Below the pieces are notes generated by a model. That model was not told where the DNA came from and searched no databases. It saw only the letters and a list, made by a program, of their open reading frames with translations. Made by a program: the position numbers and the translations under genes. Below, one piece after another: positions 1 through 8,767 of a stretch of DNA of 64,000 nucleotides (the first letter of the stretch is position 1; the number at the start of each line of letters is the position of its first letter). The DNA comes from JAJYRX01 sp041655275 (GTDB lineage Bacteria > Pseudomonadota > Gammaproteobacteria > Burkholderiales > Burkholderiaceae_B): the NCBI GenBank assembly GCA_041655275.1, contig JBBAFU010000002.1, positions 124,001 to 188,000 of the forward strand, in the 5' to 3' direction.

Positions 1-1242
1 CAGCGCGAAATGCAGATGGGCGTCATCTTCATCACGCATGACATGGGTATTGTGGCCCAGATCGCCGATCGCGTCATGGTCATGTACCAGGGGCGGAAGG
101 TCGAGGAAAGTGAGGCCGTACCGCTATTCTCCCGTCCCGGGCACTGGTATACGAGCGCCCTGCTGTCGGCCGTGCCCCGGCTGGGCGCCATGGAAGGGCT
201 GGACCAGCCGGCACGCTTCGAACTGCTCACGCAGACGCAAGGCGAAGCGCTGGAAATTCCGGCCCCCAGAGCCGTCAGTCCCACCGCCCAATACGACAAG
301 CCGCCGCTGCTGCAGGTGCGCGACCTGCGCGTGCGCTTCGACGTTGCCTCGGGCTTCTTCGGCCGTGTGCGCGCCCGCGTGCATGCCGTGGAACAGGTCT
401 CTTTCGACCTGTACGCCGGCGAGACACTGGCACTGGTGGGCGAGTCGGGCTGCGGCAAGACCACCACCGGTCGCGCCCTGGCGCTGCTCGAGACGCCGCA
501 GCGGGGCAACATCCATTTCGACGGCCAGGAGCTGGGCCGCCTGGGCAGTGCGCGCATGCAGGCGCTGCGCAAGGACATCCAGTTCATCTTCCAGGATCCC
601 TTTGCCTCGCTGGACCCGCGCGCCACCGTCGGCTATTCCATCATGGAACCCCTGCTCATCCACAAGGCGGGCACGCGAGCGCAGGCACGCGAACGCACGG
701 CCTGGCTCATGGAAAGATGCGGTCTGTCTCCCGACATGGCCAACCGCTATCCGCATGAATTCTCGGGCGGCCAGCGCCAGCGGGTGTGCATCGCGCGCGC
801 CCTGGCCCTGAATCCGCGCATCATCATCGCCGACGAGTCCGTCTCCGCCCTCGACGTATCCATACAGGCGCAGATCGTGAACCTGCTGCTCGAGCTGCAG
901 GCCGAGCTCGGGCTGTCCATCCTCTTCATCTCGCACGACATGGCGGTCGTGGAGCGCATCAGCCACCGCGTGGCCGTGATGTACCTGGGCCAGATCGTGG
1001 AGATCGGCCCGCGCCGCGCCGTCTTTGAAAACCCCCGGCATCCCTATACGCGCAAGCTGATGGCGGCCGTGCCCATCGCCGACCCCACCCGCAGACGCGG
1101 CGGGCACTCGCTGCTGGTGGACGAGATCCCCGGCCGTGTGCTGCCGCTCGGCACCGAACCCCCGCTGGCACCCCTGGTGGAAGCGGGTCAGCATCATTAC
1201 GTCGCTCGCCATGCGATCGGCACCTATCCCGCCCTGTCCTGA
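1..1242 (+). CDS. gsiA: Dipeptide/glutathione ABC transporter ATP-binding protein, 5'-truncated by window edge
   Basis: This is the 3' part of a tandem ATPase of the oligopeptide/glutathione (GsiA, DppD-DppF fusion) type; the reading frame is open to base 1. The first 40 or so codons are the end of nucleotide-binding domain 1, with its H-loop (FITHD). A second complete domain follows: Walker A GESGCGKTT at about residue 144 (counting from the Met at base 10), signature SGGQRQR at about 252, Walker B IIIADES at about 271 and H-loop FISHD at about 307. The C-terminal tail is the peptide-transporter type. A gamma-glutamyltransferase gene starts 19 bases downstream, which favours glutathione or gamma-glutamyl peptides as substrate. 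The permeases and binding protein must lie upstream, outside the window. Confidence 0.88.
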   Translation, partial: QREMQMGVIFITHDMGIVAQIADRVMVMYQGRKVEESEAVPLFSRPGHWYTSALLSAVPRLGAMEGLDQPARFELLTQTQGEALEIPAPRAVSPTAQYDKPPLLQVRDLRVRFDVASGFFGRVRARVHAVEQVSFDLYAGETLALVGESGCGKTTTGRALALLETPQRGNIHFDGQELGRLGSARMQALRKDIQFIFQDPFASLDPRATVGYSIMEPLLIHKAGTRAQARERTAWLMERCGLSPDMANRYPHEFSGGQRQRVCIARALALNPRIIIADESVSALDVSIQAQIVNLLLELQAELGLSILFISHDMAVVERISHRVAVMYLGQIVEIGPRRAVFENPRHPYTRKLMAAVPIADPTRRRGGHSLLVDEIPGRVLPLGTEPPLAPLVEAGQHHYVARHAIGTYPALS

Positions 1243-1261
1243 CCTTCTGGAGCATCTCATC

Positions 1262-2860
1262 ATGTCTCACCCCGTCTCCTGGGAATTCCCGCATCGCAGC
1301 ACCCGTTTGCCCGTGCTGGCCGCCAATGCCGTCGCCACGTCGCAGCCCCTGGCCGCCCAGGCCGGACTGCGCATGCTGCTTGCCGGCGGCAACGCCATGG
1401 ATGCGGCCCTGGCCACTGCGATCACACTCACCGTGGTCGAGCCCGTCATGAACGGCCTGGGCGGCGATGCCTTCGCCCTCGTCTGGGCCGAAGACCGGCT
1501 GCACGGCATCAACGCCTCGGGACGCGCCCCCGCGAGCTGGACACCGGCGCGCTTCGAAGGCCGGAAAACCATGCCCATGCTGGGTTGGGACACCGTCACC
1601 GTTCCCGGCCAGATTGCCGGCTGGGCCGACCTGTCGGCGCGCTTCGGCCGCCTGCCCTTCGCCGACCTGTTCGGCCCCGCCATCGAGTATGCAGACAACG
1701 GCTTTCTGGTCTCCCATGCCGTGTCACGCATATGGGCCAACCAGGTGGAAACACTCAAGAACCAGCCTGGTTTCGCCGATGCCTTCCTGATCGACGGCAG
1801 GGCGCCGGCTCCCGGCGAGCTCTGGCGCTTTCCCGCCCAGGCACGCACCCTGGAGCGCATCGCCGCGAGCAAGGGTCGCGATTTCTATGAAGGCGAGCTG
1901 GCCCAACGCATCGTCGACTTCTCGAACCGCACGGGCGGCAGCATGACCATGGCGGATCTGGCTGCGCACACGAATGACTGGGTGGAACCCATCAGCATCG
2001 ACTATCGGGGCGATTATCGCGTGCACCAGATTCCGCCCAACGGCCAGGGCATTGCCGCACTGATGTCGCTGGGCATGCTGGAACACTTCGACCCGGCACG
2101 CGAGGCCCACGACATCCAGGGCCTGTTCCACCTGCCCATCGAAGCGCTCAAGCTCGCCTTTGCCGACCTGCATGAATATGTGGGTGATCCGCACAGTACG
2201 GGTGCACTGACCGAAGCCATGCTGGACAAGGATTACCTGCGTCGCCGGGCCGCCCTGATCGACCCGCGTACGGCGGGCGCGCCAGCAGCCGGCGTGCCGG
2301 GCGACAGCGGCACGATCTACCTCACGGCAGCCGACAGCGACGGCATGATGGTTTCCTTCATCCAGTCGAACTACCGGGGCTTCGGCTCCGGCGTGGTTGT
2401 GCCGGACACCGGCATTGCGCTGCATAATCGCGGCTCCGACTTCTCGCTCACACCCGGGCACCGCAATGAGGTCGGCCCCGGCAAGCGTCCCCTGCACACC
2501 ATCATTCCCGGCTTTCTCACACGCAAGGGCCGGCCGCTGGCCGGCTTTGGCGTCATGGGCGGCAACATGCAGGCCCAGGGCCATGTGCAGGTGGTGCAGC
2601 AACTGGTCGACCTGGGCAGCAACCCGCAGGCGGCCATCGATGCACCCCGCTTCCGCGTCCAGCCCGGCCCGCGCATCATGCTGGAAGCCGGCGTGCCTGC
2701 GGCGACGGTGGCGGCGCTGAAGGCGCTGGGCCATGCCATCGAGGTACTGCCGGTGGACAGCCTGGATTTCGGTTCGGGCCAGATCATCCAGCGCCTGGAC
2801 GCCGGTGGCTATATCGCCGCCAGCGATCCGCGCCGGGACGGGCTGGTGGCGGGGTATTGA
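1262..2860 (+). CDS. ggt: Gamma-glutamyltransferase family protein
   Basis: N-terminal nucleophile hydrolase that cleaves or transfers gamma-glutamyl groups from glutathione and related amides. At 532 residues it has the family length. It shows the early block AGGNAMDAALA (about residues 41-51) and a D-S-G-T motif in which Thr351 is the expected self-cleavage site and new N-terminus of the small subunit. No clear Sec signal peptide is visible, so it may be a cytoplasmic family member. I chose the ATG at 1262 because GGAG lies at a good distance; an upstream in-frame extension to 1136 overlaps the ABC gene and has no family similarity. It probably forms an operon with the upstream transporter for glutathione or gamma-glutamyl peptide use. 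Confidence 0.88.
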   Translation: MSHPVSWEFPHRSTRLPVLAANAVATSQPLAAQAGLRMLLAGGNAMDAALATAITLTVVEPVMNGLGGDAFALVWAEDRLHGINASGRAPASWTPARFEGRKTMPMLGWDTVTVPGQIAGWADLSARFGRLPFADLFGPAIEYADNGFLVSHAVSRIWANQVETLKNQPGFADAFLIDGRAPAPGELWRFPAQARTLERIAASKGRDFYEGELAQRIVDFSNRTGGSMTMADLAAHTNDWVEPISIDYRGDYRVHQIPPNGQGIAALMSLGMLEHFDPAREAHDIQGLFHLPIEALKLAFADLHEYVGDPHSTGALTEAMLDKDYLRRRAALIDPRTAGAPAAGVPGDSGTIYLTAADSDGMMVSFIQSNYRGFGSGVVVPDTGIALHNRGSDFSLTPGHRNEVGPGKRPLHTIIPGFLTRKGRPLAGFGVMGGNMQAQGHVQVVQQLVDLGSNPQAAIDAPRFRVQPGPRIMLEAGVPAATVAALKALGHAIEVLPVDSLDFGSGQIIQRLDAGGYIAASDPRRDGLVAGY

Positions 2861-2866
2861 AGCATC

Positions 2867-3778
2867 ATGTCCGCCTCGCTTCCTGCAGCGCCCCGGCTGT
2901 CTCGCCAGACCTTGCTCGGTGTGCTGTGCGCCCTGAGCGCCATCAGCCTGTTCGCCAGCTTCACACTGCTGTCGCGCCTGGGCATCACAGCCTCGTTGCT
3001 ATCCGCAGCCGACATTGCCCTGCTGCGCTTTGCGGTCGCCGGCGTGCTGATGCTACCGGTGCTCAGGCACCACGGCCTGGGCGGCATACGCTGGCGTGAC
3101 GCCTTCCTGCTGGCGCTGTGCGGCGGCGTGGGCTTTGCCATGTTTGCCTACACCGGCTTCAGCCTTGTTCCGGCAAGCCATGGCGGGGCGCTGCTGCACG
3201 GCACCATCCCGATGTTCACCGCCGTGCTGGGCTGGCTGGCCGGGCAGCTCAGGCTTACGAGACGCACCTGGTATGGCCTTCTGCTGATACAGGCAGGTAT
3301 TGTTGCGGTCTTTATGGACGGCGGTGAATTTGCCACAATGAAAGAGATACTGGGCGACCTGTCCCTGCTCATGGCCGGCCTGTGCTGGGCGGTCTATGGC
3401 CTGCTGTGCCAGCGCCTGAAGCTGACGGCCCTGCACACCATGGCCATCGTTGCCGTAGGTGCCATGCTGTGCTTCGTGCCGGTCTATGCACTACTGCCAA
3501 CCACGGGGTTTCACCTTGCCAGCTGGCGTGACATCCTCTTCCAGGCGGTATTCCAGGGCGTTCTGATCGGCATCATTTCCGGCGTCCTCTATACCCGGGC
3601 GGTCGGCCTGCTGGGCGCAAGCAATACGGCCCTGTTCACGGCCGCAGTACCCTGCATCACCGCAGTCGCGGGCATATGGCTGCTGGGCGAGCACCCCTCG
3701 CCGCTGGTATGGACCGGCATCGCCTGTGTGACGGCCGGCATGGTGATCGCGCTGGTCTTCGGCCGGCACAAGTCGTGA
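2867..3778 (+). CDS. EamA/DMT-superfamily transporter
   Basis: A 303-residue inner-membrane protein with about ten hydrophobic helices arranged as two EamA repeats, the drug/metabolite transporter architecture. Such proteins usually export amino acids or small metabolites; the substrate cannot be read from the sequence. It begins six bases after the gamma-glutamyltransferase stop and is followed 16 bases later by an SDR gene, so the three are probably co-transcribed. Its place after a peptide or glutathione degradation gene would fit amino acid export, but that is inference. Confidence 0.85.
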   Translation: MSASLPAAPRLSRQTLLGVLCALSAISLFASFTLLSRLGITASLLSAADIALLRFAVAGVLMLPVLRHHGLGGIRWRDAFLLALCGGVGFAMFAYTGFSLVPASHGGALLHGTIPMFTAVLGWLAGQLRLTRRTWYGLLLIQAGIVAVFMDGGEFATMKEILGDLSLLMAGLCWAVYGLLCQRLKLTALHTMAIVAVGAMLCFVPVYALLPTTGFHLASWRDILFQAVFQGVLIGIISGVLYTRAVGLLGASNTALFTAAVPCITAVAGIWLLGEHPSPLVWTGIACVTAGMVIALVFGRHKS

Positions 3779-3794
3779 CTTTCTGGAGAACGCT

Positions 3795-4562
3795 GTGAGT
3801 ACCTCATTCGGAACTGTGATTGTGACCGGGGGCAGTCGCGGCATCGGTGAATGCATTGTCGAGCGGCTCCACCGCGATGGCTTCAATGTGGTGTTCACCC
3901 ACTCCCGCTCTCCCGCAGAAGCACAGGCGCTGGAGCAGCGCCTCAATGACGCCATGCACCGCGACGCATCCCGCCGCATCAAGGCTGTCCAGATGGATGT
4001 CACCGATGCCGGGTGTGCCCCCCGCCTGTTTGATCTGGCTGAATCGCTGGGCCCGGTGACCGGTCTGGTGAACAATGCCGGCGTGACCGGAAAGCTGGGC
4101 CCCATCACCGCGCTCACGGACGAAGATCTGGATCGGGTCATTGCCGTCAACCTGACGGCGAGCGTGCGGCTGTGCCGCGAAGCAGCGCGGCGCTGGTCGG
4201 GCGGAGACACCCCGGTGCCGCGATCCATCATTAACATTTCATCGGTGGCGGCCAGAACCGGTTCCCCCGGTGAATATGTCAGCTATGCCGCCGCCAAGGC
4301 CGCCGTCGAAACCTTGAGCATCGGCCTGGCAAAAGAGCTGGCATCCGCCGGTATCCGCGTGAATGCGCTTGCTCCGGGCACCGTGGATACCAGCATCCAC
4401 GCTCGCGCCGGCGAACCCGGCCGTGCCTTCCGCGTCGCGACCCGCATTCCAATGCAACGGCCGGGGCGGCCGGACGAAATTGCCAACGCCGTCGCCTGGC
4501 TGCTTTCGGAAGAATCCAGCTACGTGACCGGCAGCGTGCTGAGTGTGACGGGTGGGCTGTAA
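3795..4562 (+). CDS. SDR family oxidoreductase
   Basis: Classical short-chain dehydrogenase/reductase of 255 residues. It has the N-terminal cofactor motif TGGSRGIG, the structural NNAG motif near residue 92, a catalytic Ser (ISSVA) and YxxxK (YAAAK). The end, VTGSVLSVTGGL, is the normal C-terminus of FabG-like enzymes, so the protein is complete. The start is GTG at 3795, preceded by GGAGA. The substrate is unknown. The TAA stop overlaps the ATG of the next gene, which lacks its own N-terminal domain, so a deletion junction probably lies exactly at the end of this gene. Confidence 0.85.
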   Translation: MSTSFGTVIVTGGSRGIGECIVERLHRDGFNVVFTHSRSPAEAQALEQRLNDAMHRDASRRIKAVQMDVTDAGCAPRLFDLAESLGPVTGLVNNAGVTGKLGPITALTDEDLDRVIAVNLTASVRLCREAARRWSGGDTPVPRSIINISSVAARTGSPGEYVSYAAAKAAVETLSIGLAKELASAGIRVNALAPGTVDTSIHARAGEPGRAFRVATRIPMQRPGRPDEIANAVAWLLSEESSYVTGSVLSVTGGL

Positions 4563-5689
4563 TGATTCCGTCGACGGGCATCGGTTTCGACGAACTCTCC
4601 ATGCCGGCCCTGAGCATCGACGATCTGGACATCAACGCGGCACAACGTCTGTTTGGGCCCGCGCACCCGCTCACCGAAGCAGCGTTATTGAGCTTGCGAT
4701 TGCTGGTACGCGAGCAAGGCCGTCTCGTTCCGACCAACGGCGCCATCATTCTTTTTGGCAAAAATCGCGAGCAATATTTTCCCGATGCCTGGATACAGTG
4801 CGGACGGTTCGCCGGAACAGACAAAGCGCATATTTTCGATCATGCGGAAATTCATTCCCATCTGCCAGACTGTGTGAATGAGATCATGGATTTCCTGAAG
4901 AAGCATGCGATGCGAAGCGCGGATTTCTCCGACATCCGGCGCAGGGACGTATGGAGTATCCCCTTGTTGACGCTACGCGAAATTGTCGTCAATGCGCTGG
5001 TGCACGCGGACTATTCTCACCGGGGCGCTCCTATAAGAGTGGCTATCTTCGACGACAGGATTGAGGTGGAAAACCCTGGCATCCTTGTGCCCGGCATGAC
5101 CGTAGAAGCGATGAAACGCGGCGTTTCCAACCTGCGCAATCGTGTCATTGGCCGGGTGTTCCGGGAGCTGAAGCTGATCGAACAATGGGGCAGCGGCATC
5201 AGCCGCATTTTTCGCGAAACACAAGAACAGGGATTGCCGGAGCCGCTCATTGAAGAAATTGGAATGCATTTGCGCGTGACGGTGTTTCTTGCAGGCGGAA
5301 TGTCAAACGGCGTGAGCATCAAAGTGCCGCATGCAATTTCGGATGCAAGCGCCGAGTCCAGGCTAGAGTCGGAGGAAAGGATAGAGCTGAGGCTAGAGTC
5401 AGGGCTAGAGTCGGATGCCAGGCTAGAGTCAAGGCTAGAGTCAAGGCTAGAGTCGGCGCTTGCAGCCAGAATCGTTCTGCTTCTGTCCAAAAAGCCAAGC
5501 GGCAAGGCTGAGCTGGCACATTTGCTTGGGCACAAATCCGTGTCGGGCGCCCTGCACCGCCAAATTCGCTCGCTCCTGGATCAACATGTTATCGAGATGA
5601 CGTTGCCAGACAGACCCCGCAGCCACCTGCAGCAATATCGCATTACCGAACGGGGCCATAGCCTCATCACTGAACTGAAGAAAGCCTGA
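4562..5689 (+). CDS. RecG-like ATP-binding putative regulator (COG2865 type), N-terminally truncated
   Basis: Resembles the family of putative transcriptional regulators that join an N-terminal AlbA_2/Schlafen-type domain to a C-terminal GHKL-like ATP-binding domain and winged helix. Here the first ~100 or more residues (AlbA_2) are absent. The protein begins in the linker and contains the GAIILFGK block (about residues 60-67), the LREIVVNALVHADYS block of the ATP-binding domain (about 138-152) and an EQWGSGI motif. Residues ~265-298 are a low-complexity RLES/GLES repeat, followed by a winged helix ending in the usual TERGHSLI-type tail. The ATG overlaps the SDR stop. It may be a degraded gene still in frame, or a working short form. 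Confidence 0.65.
   Translation: MIPSTGIGFDELSMPALSIDDLDINAAQRLFGPAHPLTEAALLSLRLLVREQGRLVPTNGAIILFGKNREQYFPDAWIQCGRFAGTDKAHIFDHAEIHSHLPDCVNEIMDFLKKHAMRSADFSDIRRRDVWSIPLLTLREIVVNALVHADYSHRGAPIRVAIFDDRIEVENPGILVPGMTVEAMKRGVSNLRNRVIGRVFRELKLIEQWGSGISRIFRETQEQGLPEPLIEEIGMHLRVTVFLAGGMSNGVSIKVPHAISDASAESRLESEERIELRLESGLESDARLESRLESRLESALAARIVLLLSKKPSGKAELAHLLGHKSVSGALHRQIRSLLDQHVIEMTLPDRPRSHLQQYRITERGHSLITELKKA
5361..5454 (+). repeat. Six copies of GGCTAGAGTC inside the RecG-like gene
   Basis: The ten-base unit occurs at 5361, 5391, 5403, 5421, 5433 and 5445. Copy starts are 30, 12, 18, 12 and 12 bases apart, all multiples of three, so the reading frame is kept; they encode RLES or GLES blocks. The last three form a 12-base tandem array. 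Each unit holds CTAG, a tetranucleotide usually rare in GC-rich proteobacteria. Such an array can change length by slippage. Confidence 0.9.
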
Positions 5690-7690
5690 ATGAAAACCAC
5701 CCTGCACCCGCCCGTCTTCCATTCTGCCGCGGCCTTCATCCTGATCACTGTACTGGTGGCCATTCTTGCGCCCCAGACAACGGAATCCGCCTTCAATCTG
5801 ATCCAGGCGTGGATTCTGGCGCATGCCAGCTGGTTCTACATCCTGGTGGTGGCCATCATTCTTGTTTCGGTAGTTTTTGTGGCCATCAGCCGCTATGGCG
5901 ACATCAAGCTGGGGCCTGACCACAGCCAGCCCGACTACCGTGATGTCACCTGGTTTGCCATGCTGTTTTCCGCCGGCATGGGCATAGGCCTGATGTTCTT
6001 CGGCGTTGCGGAACCGGTGATGCACTTCATCGATCCCCCGACCGGCGTGCCCAACACCATCAGCGCGGCACGCCAGGCCATGAAGATCACGTTCTTTCAC
6101 TGGGGGCTTCACGCCTGGGCCATTTATGCAGTAGTGGGCCTCACCCTGGCTTTCTTCAGCTATCGCCATAACCTGCCGCTCACCCTGCGCTCCTCGCTCT
6201 ACCCCCTGATCGGTGATCGCATATACGGCCCCATCGGCCATGCCGTCGACGTTTTCGCGATCATCGGCACCGTTTTCGGCATTGCCACCTCGCTCGGTCT
6301 GGGCGTGGCTCAGATCAACAGCGGCCTCAATCACCTGTTTGGCCTGCCGGTCAATGTGCCGGTGCAAATTGTCCTGATCATCGCCGCAACCGGCCTGGCG
6401 ACGCTATCCGTTGCCAGCGGGCTGGATCGCGGCATTCGCATCCTGTCCGAGACCAATCTGGCACTGGCGGTCGCGCTGCTGGTGTTTGTGCTGGTACTGG
6501 GCCCCACCGTATTCATCCTGCAGACCTTCGTGCAGAATACCGGCTCCTATATTTCAGAGCTGGTAAACACCACCTTCAATCTGTACGCCTACGAACCCAA
6601 CGACTGGATCGGCGGCTGGACCCTGTTCTACTGGGGCTGGTGGATCGCCTGGTCGCCATTTGTCGGCCTGTTCATTGCACGCATTTCACGCGGGCGCACC
6701 ATACGCGAGTTCGTACGCGGCGTCCTGCTGGTTCCGGCCGGATTCACCCTGTTCTGGATGACGGTATTCGGCGACACCGCCATCCATTTCATCCTGTTCG
6801 ACGGCATCAGGGGTTTTGCTGACATCGTCAACCAGGACAGCTCGCTGGCACTGTTCGCGTTCCTGGAACAATTGCCCCTGGCCGGTATCACGTCCATGAT
6901 CGCCATCGTCATGGTACTGGTGTTCTTCGTCACATCGGCCGATTCGGGCGCGCTGGTCGTCGATCTTCTGGCCTCCAACGGAGCGGACCACTCGCCCGTA
7001 TGGCAGCGCATCTTCTGGGCCGCCCTGTCCGGACTGGTGGCCATTGCACTGCTGCTGGCAAACGGGCTCGAAGCCCTGCAGACGGCCACCATTGCCAGCG
7101 CGCTGCCATTTTCCGTGATCCTGCTGATCGCCCTGTGGGGCTTGTTCAAGGCGCTCAAACTCGATGCCACCAAGCAGCGCATCCGCTTCCAGACCATCAC
7201 ACGAACCCAGTTGCCTTCGGCCGGCCAGTCCTGGCAGGAACGCCTGCGCAACACCGTCAGAATGCCCAAGCGCAACCATGTACTGCGCTTCCTGCAGCAG
7301 GTGGTACTGCCATCCATGGAAGCCGTGGCTGAAGAGCTGAAGCGACAGGGCTACGAGGCTACCGTAACCGGGAGCCATACCGATGATGCCGGTGACGACA
7401 TGGCCGAGTTCCGCCTCGAAGTACGCCACCACGGTGAATACCTTGATTTTTCCTATGCGGTGCGCCCGCTGGAACAGATACGCCCGGCATTGACGCCGGG
7501 CGAGTACGACGACAGCGAGGCCCTGCGTTACTGCCGTGCCGAAGTATTCCTGCGCGAAGGCGGCCAGGATTACGACATCATGGGATGGAGCCGGGAGGCA
7601 GTGATCGATGACATCCTGGATCAATACGAACGCCACCGGCAATTCCTGCACATGGTTCACAGCGAGCATGCGGATAACGACGCCGGTTGA
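5690..7690 (+). CDS. betT: BCCT family transporter, BetT-like
   Basis: Inner-membrane transporter for choline, betaine or carnitine type substrates. At 666 residues it has the core of about twelve helices plus a long hydrophilic C-terminal domain (from about residue 500), which in BetT is linked to osmotic control. The BCCT signature is present as GWWIAWSPFVGLF followed by ISRGRTIREF, around residues 314-340. The ATG directly follows the TGA of the preceding gene, without a strong ribosome-binding site, so translation may be coupled. No bet oxidation genes are visible in the window, so the exact substrate is uncertain. Confidence 0.88.
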   Translation: MKTTLHPPVFHSAAAFILITVLVAILAPQTTESAFNLIQAWILAHASWFYILVVAIILVSVVFVAISRYGDIKLGPDHSQPDYRDVTWFAMLFSAGMGIGLMFFGVAEPVMHFIDPPTGVPNTISAARQAMKITFFHWGLHAWAIYAVVGLTLAFFSYRHNLPLTLRSSLYPLIGDRIYGPIGHAVDVFAIIGTVFGIATSLGLGVAQINSGLNHLFGLPVNVPVQIVLIIAATGLATLSVASGLDRGIRILSETNLALAVALLVFVLVLGPTVFILQTFVQNTGSYISELVNTTFNLYAYEPNDWIGGWTLFYWGWWIAWSPFVGLFIARISRGRTIREFVRGVLLVPAGFTLFWMTVFGDTAIHFILFDGIRGFADIVNQDSSLALFAFLEQLPLAGITSMIAIVMVLVFFVTSADSGALVVDLLASNGADHSPVWQRIFWAALSGLVAIALLLANGLEALQTATIASALPFSVILLIALWGLFKALKLDATKQRIRFQTITRTQLPSAGQSWQERLRNTVRMPKRNHVLRFLQQVVLPSMEAVAEELKRQGYEATVTGSHTDDAGDDMAEFRLEVRHHGEYLDFSYAVRPLEQIRPALTPGEYDDSEALRYCRAEVFLREGGQDYDIMGWSREAVIDDILDQYERHRQFLHMVHSEHADNDAG

Positions 7691-7705
7691 GGCGCGCTGC
7701 GCAGA

Positions 7706-8677
7706 TCAGTCCACGGCGTACGGCGCGCCGAACCTGAATTGGACCAGGGCATTCAACAAGGGCGTCGCACGTATTGAGACCCGATACCGCTCAAAGCCGC
7801 TGCCCTCGGGATTGCGCTCGAAAGCAAGTTCACCCAGACCGGTGAAGACAACAAACTGCCGCAGGCAGCGCCATGTGTAGAGCGCCCTGAATTTATCCCC
7901 GGCCCCCCGACCGCCCATGCGCGCTTCGGGAATCTGATCCAGGACCATCGGGAATGCACGCAGATAGGCATCGACATAGAAGTCCGTAGCGCGTGCCTCA
8001 TCACCGTGGCGCGCCAGCATGTACAAGGTCATCATGAACGAGTGCTGTACAAACGGCAGGTCGGGAAAACCATCGCGGTACGCCCAGTTGAACTTGCGCG
8101 TATAACAATCAAACAGGGCGAAATAAAGGCCGTGCCCATCATTCCGGCGAATCAGCTTGCGGCACTTCTGGCTGACAATGATCCGCCCCTTGTAACGCCG
8201 TATCAGACCGGCAAGCTGGCCGACCACACGAACGGCATGAAGATCAGGGGCATCGGTTTCGGTACTGATCGCGTCGACCCAGTACCTGTCCGGATATGGA
8301 AACCGCTCCCGATGCGCCGCAGCCAGCTCCCGGCACAATGCCCGTGGCAGATTCCCTTTTGCGGTGGCTTTTACACCCTTGTCACCTATGCCCTCAACCA
8401 GCATCAGAAACAGACTGAGCATCGGCGATGACAATGCAAGCTGAAGATCAATCTGTCGCTGCAGCACGATGCGATCGGGCGTCTCAAACGGCTTGTACAG
8501 CAGATGATGCATTTCGTCGGGCGACAAGCCAAGAAATGCATCCAGGCCACGGGCATTCCGCTTGCGCATGAATTCGTCCGCAAACGCCTGCGCGGCCGCA
8601 AGCGTCGGGAAGGACCGGCCTTCCATCGCTTCCTCGAGCTCTCGGGCAAGTGCGCTCCGATCGTGATTATCAACCAT
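7706..8677 (-). CDS. Hypothetical protein, about 323 aa
   Basis: I do not recognise this protein. It is soluble, with no signal peptide or membrane helix, rich in Arg, Leu and aromatic residues, and ends in YAVD. The stretch after the start (ALARELEEAMEGRSFPTLAAAQAF) looks helical, and the central part (KCRKLIRRNDG, FNWAYRDGFPDLPF) looks globular. I chose the ATG at 8677 because GAGGGG stands about nine bases upstream; a longer frame to 8740 has no ribosome-binding site. It is convergent with the BCCT gene (15 bases between stops) and divergent from the dehydrogenase gene, with a shared upstream region of about 90 bases. Confidence 0.7.
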   Translation of the reverse strand: MVDNHDRSALARELEEAMEGRSFPTLAAAQAFADEFMRKRNARGLDAFLGLSPDEMHHLLYKPFETPDRIVLQRQIDLQLALSSPMLSLFLMLVEGIGDKGVKATAKGNLPRALCRELAAAHRERFPYPDRYWVDAISTETDAPDLHAVRVVGQLAGLIRRYKGRIIVSQKCRKLIRRNDGHGLYFALFDCYTRKFNWAYRDGFPDLPFVQHSFMMTLYMLARHGDEARATDFYVDAYLRAFPMVLDQIPEARMGGRGAGDKFRALYTWRCLRQFVVFTGLGELAFERNPEGSGFERYRVSIRATPLLNALVQFRFGAPYAVD

Positions 8678-8767
8678 GACATCGCCCCTCTTCGCGTATC
8701 CATTGACAGCACCGCCTTTTGCGACGGAATATGGTCCCATATCTTATTTTCACATGAATATGCCGCC

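Noticed and set aside
5361..5454. Short direct repeats that might be a CRISPR array
   Set aside because: Units are only 10 bases, in frame and coding, with irregular short spacing and no cas genes.
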